From: Verrucomicrobiota bacterium
GTDB taxonomy: Bacteria > Verrucomicrobiota > Verrucomicrobiia > Verrucomicrobiales > Akkermansiaceae
Direction of reading: 5' to 3'
NCBI GenBank assembly: GCA_008932955.1
Contig: WBXE01000016.1
Span: 1 to 21,366 of the forward strand
Length of the DNA stretch: 21,366 nt
A program made the translations under genes and the position numbers. How positions within the stretch are numbered: position 1 is the stretch's first letter; the number at the start of each line of letters is the position of its first letter. Positions 15,469 to 21,366 of the stretch are shown piece by piece. The notes beneath the pieces are model-generated. The model had not been told where the DNA came from. It saw only the letters and a list, made by a program, of their open reading frames with translations, and did no database searches.

Positions 15469-15957
15469 ATGGAACTCATATTATTGCGCCACGGCAAAGC
15501 GGAGACAGACCACCCACAGGGCGACTCTGCCCGTGCGCTCGTTGATAAAGGCCGCCAGCAGGCACGCCGGGCAGGCCACTTGCTCAAAGCGGCCAAGCTC
15601 ACCCCAGAGATTGTGCTTAGCAGCCCACTGGTACGTGCCGTGCAAACCGCCGAGGACTTCTGTCAAGCCGCCGGACTGCCCGGCCCAGTCGTCCAGGGCT
15701 GGCTGGCTTGCGGGTGCTTTCCGGAAACCGCCCTCGCCGAATTGGCCGCCTTCCACGATTTTAAACGCGTCGCCATCGTCGGCCATGAACCCGATCTCTC
15801 CCGCCTCATCCAATGGTGCCTCGGCGCCTACGGCGATGCCGTCGAAATAAAAAAGGGCTCCCTCGCCTGCCTGCGCCTCAACCTACCCAGCCGTTACGGC
15901 ACCTTGCTCTATCTCATCCCGCCCAAACTGACCAAGCAAGAGCAAGAAGAGGGCTGA
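15469..15957 (+). CDS. sixA: Phosphohistidine phosphatase SixA
   Basis: SixA-type histidine phosphatases remove phosphate from phosphohistidine, for example on phosphotransfer proteins. The 162 residues carry the phosphatase-superfamily motif LLRHGKAE (5-12, catalytic His8), SSPLVRAVQTAED (51-63, Arg56) and AIVGHEPDLSRLI (102-114, second His106), and have the small single-domain size of SixA rather than phosphoglycerate mutase. The last 12 residues are charged (KLTKQEQEEG). It begins 44 bases after fabG and could be cotranscribed with it. The substrate protein is unknown. Confidence 0.9.
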   Translation: MELILLRHGKAETDHPQGDSARALVDKGRQQARRAGHLLKAAKLTPEIVLSSPLVRAVQTAEDFCQAAGLPGPVVQGWLACGCFPETALAELAAFHDFKRVAIVGHEPDLSRLIQWCLGAYGDAVEIKKGSLACLRLNLPSRYGTLLYLIPPKLTKQEQEEG

Positions 15958-15959
15958 AG

Positions 15960-16235
15960 AAGACACAAGACCGCTTCGCTCCAAGACACAAGACCGCTGC
16001 GCTCCAAGACAAGAGCAGAGCCGTTGGACCGTGCATGGCACGTCTTGGGAAATGCGAACATCGAACGTGGAACCGAAGAGAGAAAGACAACGCCTTCTGT
16101 CTGTTTCTTTCGCCTCTTCTGTTCGGCGTTCGATGTTGAACGTTCGATGTTCGCCTTTTCCAGTCTTCTGTCTTCTTGGGCAGCGCATGGCGCTTCTAAG
16201 TCCAGTCTTGCGTCTTCAAGTCTTGCGTCTTCTTA
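15960..16235. repeat. Composite dispersed repeat block between sixA and eamA
   Basis: Two tandem 23-base units lie at 15960-15982 and 15983-16005 (core AAGACCGCTGCGCTCCAAGA and a one-base variant), followed by sequence shared with bases 24-57 of the window. Inside is a perfect 15-base inverted repeat: GCGAACATCGAACGT at 16054-16068 and its complement at 16140-16154. The right edge has repeated CAGTCTTGCGTCTTC-type units (about 16203-16235). The right edge runs into the eamA gene and supplies its last codons and stop. The block contains no credible ORF of its own and looks like a nested, non-autonomous repeat mosaic. Confidence 0.8.
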
Positions 16236-17118
16236 GCCGGCTCAGAATCCACGGGTGCAGCAGATTGGCCGTCACAATGGTGAGGCAGCCAACGTAGAAC
16301 CCAGGGTGCAGCTCGCGGTGCTCCCCAAACACCACCGCCGCAGCTAAAATCCCGTAGATGGGTTCGCAGTTCATCGCTAAATTGCCGGTGTACGCGCTGA
16401 GGTGACGCAACAGATGAATGTGATAGGCATGCGCAAACACCGTGCACACCCAACCTAACCACAACAGCCAAAGCCAGTCCCAGCTACGCCAATCCAGCAG
16501 CGCTACATACGCCCCGGCTCCATCGCTCCAGTACAAGCCGATGACACAAATCACGCAGGCACCCGTCATTTCCCAAGCGACCATCACCAGTGGGTCTTGC
16601 CGCCGTTGGCGCACCATGTGCTGATTTAACACCGGAAACACCGCGGCAAACAGCGCTCCGAGCAGCGCCACCCCCAATCCTAACCACCGATCCGGCTCAA
16701 AGCCCGCCACCAGCACAATCCCAAGGACCACCAGCAAGCCGAGCCAGACTTCCAGCGGCCGCACCCGCCGCCGTTCTATCAATGGTTCGGTGAAGGCGGT
16801 GAAAAATGCGATCGTGGCCATTCCGGCCAGGCAGATGGAGATGTTGGCGAGCTTGATCGCACCGAAAAAACACATCCAATGCAGGCCCACAATCCCGCCG
16901 ATACCCAGCAATGCCGCCGCGCTGCGCCACGGCAGCCACAACTTGCGCCGCATCACCAGCACCACCACGCCCGCCCCCAGCGCCGCCAGCAAGGCGCGCC
17001 AAGCGACCAGACCGGTGGCCGAGAGCGTGATGAGCCGACCGAGCACCCCGGTGGTTGCCAGCAGCGCCACTAACAAATGCAACTTCAGATAGAGGTAGCG
17101 CGGCGCGGCCGAGCTCAC
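16216..17118 (-). CDS. EamA/DMT-family membrane transporter
   Basis: This 300-residue inner-membrane protein has about ten hydrophobic segments in two related halves, as in EamA drug/metabolite transporters. Recognisable family blocks are TGLVAWRALLAALGAG near the start, FFGAIKLANISICLAGMATI and FTAFTEPLIERRR in the first half, and HLSAYTGNLAMNCEPIYGIL in the second, where the EP pair is typical. The GTG start at 17118 overlaps the lysA stop as GTGA, so translation is coupled to lysA; export of lysine or a related amino acid is a reasonable inference but not shown. The C-terminal RLRRRKT and stop lie within the repeat block. Confidence 0.88.
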   Translation of the reverse strand: MSSAAPRYLYLKLHLLVALLATTGVLGRLITLSATGLVAWRALLAALGAGVVVLVMRRKLWLPWRSAAALLGIGGIVGLHWMCFFGAIKLANISICLAGMATIAFFTAFTEPLIERRRVRPLEVWLGLLVVLGIVLVAGFEPDRWLGLGVALLGALFAAVFPVLNQHMVRQRRQDPLVMVAWEMTGACVICVIGLYWSDGAGAYVALLDWRSWDWLWLLWLGWVCTVFAHAYHIHLLRHLSAYTGNLAMNCEPIYGILAAAVVFGEHRELHPGFYVGCLTIVTANLLHPWILSRLRRRKT

Positions 17119-18404
17119 AGTTCCCCCTCGATCAAGGCATCAAAATCCTGGCGGCGCCTAACCAGCGTGGCACTGCCACCCTCGACCAATACCTCGGCGG
17201 GCAGCGGCCGCGAATTGTAGTTGGAGGCCATCGCAAAGCCATAGGCCCCGGCGGACATCAGCGCCACGCTCTCGCCCGGCTGAAAGTCCGGCAGCGCCCG
17301 GTCCTGACAGAAAAAGTCGCCACTCTCGCAGATCGGCCCGACCACGTCCACCACCACCTGCGCATCACTGGCAGGCTGGATCAACGGCACAATGTCATGA
17401 TGCCCCTCGTACAGCGCCGGCCGAATCAGGTCATTCATCCCGGCATCGACAATCTTGAACGTCTTGGCCAAGCCCTTTTTCTCGTACAGACAACGGGTGA
17501 GCAACACCCCGGCGTTGCCCACAATGTAACGCCCCGGCTCTAATAAAATCTTGAGCCCCAGCTCCTGCAAGCGCGGCACCAACTCCTTGCCATAGCACTC
17601 AATGGTCAGCGGCGCATCACTCGCATCGCGCTGCTGCCACCACTCGGCCGCGCCAGACTCCAGCGAGTTTTGATAGACGATGCCGATGCCGCCGCCGATC
17701 GACCAAAATTCGATGCCGTGGCGTTGTTTGAGCAAGCGCACCAGCGGGGTGACTTTTTCCACCGCCTCGATGAACGGCGCAATCGAGGTGAGCTGGGAGC
17801 CGATATGCATTTGCAGGCCGCGCAAGTGGATGTGAGGCAGGTCCTTGGATGCCCGTTCGTAGAGGCCCCCGATCGCCTCAAAATCCACCCCAAACTTATT
17901 CTCTGACTTGCCGGTGGAAATATATTTGTGGGTCTTGGCATCCACGTTGGGATTGACGCGCACAGCGGCCGGGGCGACCACGCCGAGTTCGCCGGCGACC
18001 TGGTTGAGATAGCGCAATTCCTCCTCACTTTCGACGTTGAACGAGTAAATCCCCTGTTCCAGCGCATAGATGATTTCCGCCCGGGTCTTGCCCACCCCCG
18101 CAAACGTACAATGCGCCGGATCGCCGCCAGCCTTGAGCACCCGGAACAACTCGCCACCTGACACAATGTCGAAGCCCGCTCCTTCCGCGGCCAGCAGCCG
18201 CAACACCGATAGATTGGAGTTGGCTTTGACGGCATAGGCGATTTTGTGCGGCACCCCGCTGAGCGCCACATCGAGCCGACGAAAATGATCGGTGATAGTC
18301 CCGCCCGAATAAACGTAGAGCGGCGTGCCATAGGTGGCGGCCAATTGCTTCAATTCGACGTCTTCGCAGTGAAGCGAACCCTGCTTGTAAGAAAATCCGT
18401 GCAT
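17115..18404 (-). CDS. lysA: Diaminopimelate decarboxylase
   Basis: LysA is the PLP enzyme that decarboxylates meso-diaminopimelate to L-lysine in the cytoplasm. The 429 residues are of normal length. Seen are YAVKANSN with the PLP lysine Lys60, AGFDIVSGGEL, KFGVDF, LQMHIGSQLT (His200), the glycine loop IGGGIGI (236-242), LEPGRYIVGNAG (288-299), ICESGDFF with catalytic Cys359, and AGAYGFAMASNYNSRPLPAE near the end. It starts at an ATG and overlaps the EamA gene by four bases, forming a two-gene unit. A promoter-like pair with 17-base spacing lies directly upstream (18413-18441). Confidence 0.96.
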   Translation of the reverse strand: MHGFSYKQGSLHCEDVELKQLAATYGTPLYVYSGGTITDHFRRLDVALSGVPHKIAYAVKANSNLSVLRLLAAEGAGFDIVSGGELFRVLKAGGDPAHCTFAGVGKTRAEIIYALEQGIYSFNVESEEELRYLNQVAGELGVVAPAAVRVNPNVDAKTHKYISTGKSENKFGVDFEAIGGLYERASKDLPHIHLRGLQMHIGSQLTSIAPFIEAVEKVTPLVRLLKQRHGIEFWSIGGGIGIVYQNSLESGAAEWWQQRDASDAPLTIECYGKELVPRLQELGLKILLEPGRYIVGNAGVLLTRCLYEKKGLAKTFKIVDAGMNDLIRPALYEGHHDIVPLIQPASDAQVVVDVVGPICESGDFFCQDRALPDFQPGESVALMSAGAYGFAMASNYNSRPLPAEVLVEGGSATLVRRRQDFDALIEGEL

Positions 18405-18412
18405 GCGCCACC

Positions 18413-18441
18413 GACATAGCCGCCGGATACTTGCGCGTCAA
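18413..18441 (-). promoter_or_regulatory. Candidate sigma-70-like promoter for lysA
   Basis: On the minus strand TTGACG (18441-18436) and TATGTC (18418-18413) are 17 bases apart. The -35 box is good, the -10 box weak. The transcript would start within a few bases of the lysA ATG at 18404, giving a very short or absent leader. Confidence 0.3.
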
Positions 18442-18531
18442 GTGAACGCGTACTACCCGATGTGACCCATGGCAGATTTTTGCCCACTGAACTGCCACGC
18501 CGCTTATCCACCCACTCACTTGGCCCGGAGT

Positions 18532-18571
18532 GCGGCAGCTTGCTGCCGCCAGGCCATGCCAGCTTGCTGGC
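18532..18571. repeat. Two adjacent palindromes in the lysA upstream gap
   Basis: GCGGCAGC (18532-18539), TT, GCTGCCGC (18542-18549) is a perfect 8-base-stem palindrome. GCCAGC (18558-18563), TT, GCTGGC (18566-18571) is a second with the same AGCTTGCT centre. They lie in the 303-base gap between lysA and the lipoprotein gene (18405-18707), which has no gene I can support. The shared centre suggests one repeat family. No T-run follows. Confidence 0.65.
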
Positions 18572-18707
18572 CAGTGCGCATCGCAGCGCAACCTCATGCA
18601 TCCCTCCGCTCCACGATGGGCAAGCCCGCCCCCGCCAGACCGGGGCAACCCCCCGCACTCCGTGCAGCCTGCTGGCAAGTGCCGGCTGAAGCCAACGCCG
18701 CGATGAC

Positions 18708-19049
18708 TTATTCCTCCGCTTTGCCCGGCGGCCTGGGTTTAGCTGCGCTCGGCGGGGTGACAATGACCGTGCCGGCACCCGCGTCGACTTTGGGCAACAC
18801 CGGATGAGTCGCTCGATATTCACCATCCTTGGGCATCACCAGCAAGTCGCCCGTTCTCAAACCGTCGTCATCCGGCGGCTTGGGCTGCGATTCGGTGGAA
18901 GTCGCCGCAGGCAACGCAGGCAACGCAGGCAACGCAGGCACCCCCAATGTGGGCGACGCAGCGACGACGGGCGCCTTTTTGAACATGGCGCAACCTGTCA
19001 ACGCACATGTGCAGGCAATGGCGGCTAGGACTGAGGAGGAATTCTTCAT
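18708..19049 (-). CDS. Small Pro-rich lipoprotein, unknown function
   Basis: The 113-residue product has a signal peptide MKNSSSVLAAIACTCALTGC with lipobox LTGC (Cys20), so it is probably a lipoprotein in the envelope. The mature part is low-complexity: a PALPALPALPA run, an acidic patch PDDDG, a short stretch RTGDLLVMPKDGEYRATHPV and a Pro/Lys-rich end. The LRTGDLLVMPKDG segment is the only part that looks folded. I do not recognise a family. It is divergent from tmk and lies upstream of lysA on the same strand, separated by 303 bases. Confidence 0.65.
   Translation of the reverse strand: MKNSSSVLAAIACTCALTGCAMFKKAPVVAASPTLGVPALPALPALPAATSTESQPKPPDDDGLRTGDLLVMPKDGEYRATHPVLPKVDAGAGTVIVTPPSAAKPRPPGKAEE
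18906..18941. repeat. 9-base tandem repeat inside the lipoprotein gene
   Basis: Four consecutive copies of CGCAGGCAA (the last ends in C) lie within the lipoprotein coding sequence and encode the repeated Pro-Ala-Leu unit. Because the unit is a multiple of three, slippage would change tail length without a frameshift. Confidence 0.85.
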
Positions 19050-19213
19050 TGGGGCGACTCTCGCTCGATCTTGGGTTTAGCAAAGTGGATCGGACGCCGG
19101 GAAACAAAGCGTTTCACGCTACCGCAAGCAAGGCGGAATCTCACCGCGGGCCTCAATCGCGGCACCCGGCAAACAAATAAACCCGCCCGCCCAGGGTTGC
19201 AGGGAAGATAAAT

Positions 19214-19264
19214 CGGCAGCGCTGCGTCTCTTGTCTTGTCTTGTGGCTTGCCTCTTGTTGTCTT
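19214..19264. repeat. Repeat fragment upstream of tmk
   Basis: The stretch GGCAGCGCTGCGTCTCTTGT and following TCTTGT units resembles the GGCAGCGCAGCGGTCTTCTG units at 91-150 and the right edge of the 15960-16235 block. It ends directly at the tmk ribosome binding site. The rest of the 19050-19275 gap shows nothing I can name. Confidence 0.5.
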
Positions 19265-19268
19265 GGAG
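19265..19268 (+). promoter_or_regulatory. Ribosome binding site of tmk
   Basis: GGAG ends 7 bases before the ATG at 19276. It is one of the few good Shine-Dalgarno sites in the window and decides for this start over the TTG 15 codons upstream. Confidence 0.6.
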
Positions 19269-19275
19269 CTTCCCC

Positions 19276-19890
19276 ATGTCCCACGGAATATTCATCGTCA
19301 TTGAAGGTATCGACGGCACCGGCAAGTCCACCCAGGTTCAGCTCCTCGCCGAGTGGTTCGCCGCCCAAGGCCGCGAGGTGCTTACCAGTCGCGAGCCGAC
19401 CGACGGCCCATGGGGGAAAAAATTGCGGGATTCGGCGGCCAGCGGGCGCTTGGAACCGGCTCAGGAGTTGGAGTATTTCCTCAAGGACCGGCGGCAACAT
19501 GTGGAAGAAGTCATCGCCCCAGCGCTGGCGGCCGGCAAAGTGCTCATCCTCGACCGCTACTACTTTTCGACCATGGCCTACCAGGGCGCGCGCGGTTTCG
19601 ATCCAGCGGAAATCCGTCGGCGCAACGAGGAGTTCGCGCCGCCGCCCGATTTGTTGCTCATCCTCGATCTAGAGGTGACTACCGCCCACCAGCGCATCGG
19701 TTTGCGCGGCGATACCAACAACGCCTTCGAGCAACGCGATGCCCTCGATCGCTGCCGCCAAATCTTCCTCTCCCTCAAAGACGAACCCTTCGCCAGCATC
19801 ATCCCCTGCAATACCTCCATCACCGAGGTCGCCGCCCGCTTGCAGCAAGCCGTGCTCCGCGCCGGCCTCGCTAACGCAACGCCGGCTTGA
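19276..19890 (+). CDS. tmk: Thymidylate kinase
   Basis: Tmk phosphorylates dTMP to dTDP with ATP, an essential step to dTTP. The 204 residues fit the family. Motifs are FIVIEGIDGTGKSTQ with the P-loop at 11-18, TSREPTDGPWGKKLRD, the DRY motif in ILDRYYFSTMAYQGARG (93-95), and a lid region with HQRIGLRGDTNNAFEQRD. The start ATG is supported by GGAG at good spacing and by the first strand beginning right after it. It is convergent with the E1-beta gene, with a 249-base repeat-bearing gap between them. Confidence 0.94.
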   Translation: MSHGIFIVIEGIDGTGKSTQVQLLAEWFAAQGREVLTSREPTDGPWGKKLRDSAASGRLEPAQELEYFLKDRRQHVEEVIAPALAAGKVLILDRYYFSTMAYQGARGFDPAEIRRRNEEFAPPPDLLLILDLEVTTAHQRIGLRGDTNNAFEQRDALDRCRQIFLSLKDEPFASIIPCNTSITEVAARLQQAVLRAGLANATPA

Positions 19891-19907
19891 GCCCACTCTC
19901 CTCGAGC

Positions 19908-19925
19908 GCGGTGGCTCACCACCGC
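19908..19925. other. Hairpin just after tmk
   Basis: GCGGTGG (19908-19914) and CCACCGC (19919-19925) form a perfect 7-base stem with loop CTCA, 17 bases after the tmk stop. It is not followed by a T-run, so it may reduce readthrough or protect the 3' end, but is not a textbook terminator. Confidence 0.4.
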
Positions 19926-19990
19926 CTGGAAAACTGCGGCAGGCTTGCCCGCCGGCGCGCGGAGTATCCAAGGCCTGCCACTGCATAGCT

Positions 19991-20114
19991 AATCCAATTG
20001 GGGTCGGTCCCGCTTTTCAAGCATGGTGCCGTAATCCAATTGGGGTCGGTCCCGCTTTTCAAGCATGGTGCCGTGGAAGCAGGGCCGGATGCTCGAAAAG
20101 CGGGACCGACCCCA
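19991..20114. repeat. REP-like repeat cluster: tandem pair plus inverted copy
   Basis: Two perfect adjacent 42-base units lie at 19991-20032 and 20033-20074 (start AATCCAATTGGGGTCGGTCC). An inverted copy of the core, GAAAAGCGGGACCGACCCCA, lies at 20095-20114, so 20041-20064 pairs with 20091-20114 with one mismatch around a 26-base loop. It sits between the convergent tmk and E1-beta genes. The layout resembles REP/BIME elements mobilised by RAYT-type IS200-like transposases; no transposase is in the window. Confidence 0.85.
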
Positions 20115-20139
20115 AGCTGCTGTTAGGCCTACCGCTGCT

Positions 20140-21105
20140 TCAGAACGAGAGCAATTGACGGAGGGCTTCGCAGATGGATTCGGGGGTGGGGCGGTGGGAT
20201 GCCCAGAGTTTCGGGTGATAGGGGACGGGGGTGTCGCGGGAATTGAGGCGCTGCGGCGGCGCGTCGAGCAGGTGGAAGCCATGCTCGCAGACGCGGGCTA
20301 CGACCTCCGCGGTCACACCGCCCCAGGGAAACGCCTCACCGAGGGCGAGCAAGCGGCCGGTGCGGGCGACCGAGGCGAGGATGGTATCGAGGTCGAGAGG
20401 CTTGACCGAGCGGAGGTCAACCACCTCGATTTCCCAGCCGTCGGCTTGGAGGCGGTCGGCGGCGCGCACGGCTTCGTGGACCATGGCGCTGTAGGTGACG
20501 ACGGTGGCGTGTTTGCCGGGTCTGGCGATGCGGGCCTGGCCGATGGGCAAGTGCTCGTTGTTGATGGATTTGGCCTTGAGCCAGCGGTAGAGGAATTTGT
20601 GCTCGCAGTAGATGACTGGGTCATCGAGGGCCACGCCATCGATGAGCAGGTGGTAGGCATCGGCGACGGTGGCCGGGGTGAGGACAATCAAGCCGGGGTA
20701 TTGGGCGTAAATGCCCTCCATATTTTGGCTGTGGAACGGGCCGGAGCCGGGGGTGCCGCCGGAGGGCAGGCGCACGGTGATGGGGATGGGCACCCCGGTG
20801 CGGTAAAAATGGGTGGCAGCTTGATTGACGATTTGGTTGAAGGCGGTGGACGAGAAATCCGCAAACTGCATTTCCACGATCGGCCGCATGCCTTCGATGG
20901 CAGCCCCGACGGCGAGGCCGATCATGGCGTCCTCGGCGATGGGCGAATCAAACACACGGCCGGGAAACATGGCTGCGAGTCCTTTGGTGGCCTTGAAGGC
21001 CCCGCCGAACACGCCGATGTCCTGACCATATAAAAACACCCGTTCGTCGTCGCGCAGGAGTTTTTCCTGGGCGGCCCGGATGGCGTCGATGTAAGTCACA
21101 CTCAC
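20140..21105 (-). CDS. 2-oxo acid dehydrogenase E1 component, beta subunit
   Basis: This is the beta chain of an alpha2-beta2 thiamine-diphosphate E1 enzyme (pyruvate, branched-chain 2-oxo acid or acetoin dehydrogenase type). The 321 residues are of family length. Seen are the opening VTYIDAIRAAQEKLLRDDER, LYGQDIGVFGGAFKATKGL, SPIAEDAMIGLAVGAAIEG with the cofactor-activating Glu58, EMQFADFSSTAFNQIVNQ, VRLPSGGTPGSGPFHSQNME, and WGGVTAEVVARV with the PTPESICEALRQLL end. The GTG start overlaps the alpha-subunit stop as GTGA, so the subunits are made in step. Which 2-oxo acid is used cannot be decided here; the E2 and E3 genes are not in the window. Confidence 0.93.
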   Translation of the reverse strand: MSVTYIDAIRAAQEKLLRDDERVFLYGQDIGVFGGAFKATKGLAAMFPGRVFDSPIAEDAMIGLAVGAAIEGMRPIVEMQFADFSSTAFNQIVNQAATHFYRTGVPIPITVRLPSGGTPGSGPFHSQNMEGIYAQYPGLIVLTPATVADAYHLLIDGVALDDPVIYCEHKFLYRWLKAKSINNEHLPIGQARIARPGKHATVVTYSAMVHEAVRAADRLQADGWEIEVVDLRSVKPLDLDTILASVARTGRLLALGEAFPWGGVTAEVVARVCEHGFHLLDAPPQRLNSRDTPVPYHPKLWASHRPTPESICEALRQLLSF

Positions 21106-21366
21106 TGGCTGATAGGGAAACGGGTGGAGAGGGCCGTCCAGTCCTCGCGATAGGGATCGGGCGGGGCTTCTTGCTGGGCTTGGGCCACGGCGCGCTGCAC
21201 GTCAGCGGCGAATTGCTCATGCCACGTGGAAATTTCCTCGGTACTGGTGATGCCCTTGGCCACCAGTTGTTGCGTCGCTACTTCGATGCAATCCTGGCCG
21301 TAGTGGCTGCTGCGCAGTGACTCGGGGACGTAGAAGCCGTCGTCATGTTCGCCGTGGCCAGCCAAG
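21102..21366 (-). CDS. 2-oxo acid dehydrogenase E1 component, alpha subunit (partial, 3' end)
   Basis: Only the last 88 or so codons are inside the window; the 5' part lies beyond base 21366. The visible frame begins LAGHGEHDDGFYVPESL, matching the E1-alpha segment in which GH-E-D-D and a Tyr-Val-Pro follow the cofactor-binding half, then a charged helix region (EEISTWHEQFAADVQRAVAQ) and the end DWTALSTRFPISQ. The Met sometimes read at the edge is really an internal TTG leucine codon. Overlap with the beta gene is four bases. Confidence 0.88.
   Translation of the reverse strand, partial: LAGHGEHDDGFYVPESLRSSHYGQDCIEVATQQLVAKGITSTEEISTWHEQFAADVQRAVAQAQQEAPPDPYREDWTALSTRFPISQ

Noticed and set aside
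17606..18331. A 241-codon minus-strand ORF in another frame of lysA
   Set aside because: Ser/Arg-rich frame shadow of a confident gene.
19991..20074. Direct repeats as a possible CRISPR array
   Set aside because: The two units are directly adjacent with no spacer, and there is an inverted copy; this is a REP-like layout, with no cas genes.
20065..21033. A 322-codon plus-strand ORF opposite the E1-beta gene
   Set aside because: It is Gly/Asp/Val-rich with no family motif and lies fully opposite a gene with clear conserved blocks; it is a high-GC shadow.

Overview
The window reads as chromosomal DNA from a GC-rich bacterium, most likely a member of Verrucomicrobiota. The reasons are the ddl-ftsQ-ftsA-ftsZ end of a division/cell-wall (dcw) cluster with divergent FtsQ and FtsZ, few Shine-Dalgarno sites, several TTG and GTG starts, and gaps full of short palindromic repeats. 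The phylum call is inference; no rRNA gene is present.

Left part, plus strand (1-8815): a repeat block, then ddl, ftsQ, ftsA and ftsZ, which make the D-Ala-D-Ala precursor and build the Z-ring. Next come a glycogen synthase (glgA), a small unknown protein on the minus strand, and a ComF-type phosphoribosyltransferase. The gaps around ftsZ and glgA hold at least three families of hairpin repeat.

Middle (8988-14261): a plus-strand RlpA-like lipoprotein meets, stop codon over stop codon, a long minus-strand gene string. Read in its own direction the string is: a stand-alone methyltransferase resembling the C-terminal domain of the ovothiol enzyme OvoA; a 49-codon ORF resembling the start of a fumarylacetoacetate-hydrolase-family protein; pqiA-1; pqiA-2; pqiB; pqiC; and a HIT-family hydrolase. 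Overlaps of 4, 4 and 8 bases join the 49-codon ORF, pqiA-1, pqiA-2 and pqiB, and the later gaps are about 10 bases. The Pqi proteins form an inner-membrane-to-outer-membrane lipid-transport system.

Right part (14262-21366): a 416-base gap without a gene, fabG (fatty acid synthesis) and sixA (phosphohistidine phosphatase) on plus; a 276-base repeat block; lysA with a coupled EamA transporter on minus; a small lipoprotein on minus; thymidylate kinase (tmk) on plus; a REP-like repeat cluster; and, on minus, the E1-beta gene and the 3' end of the E1-alpha gene of a 2-oxo acid dehydrogenase complex, cut by the window edge.

I see no phage, transposase gene, CRISPR array, tRNA or rRNA, and no clear new multigene defence or biosynthetic system. 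The points most worth following are the stand-alone OvoA-like methyltransferase beside the Pqi genes, the RlpA-like protein with Arg in place of the catalytic Glu, the altered T7 loop of FtsZ, the long Pro/Lys tail on FtsQ, and the unusual density of different palindromic repeats in the gaps.
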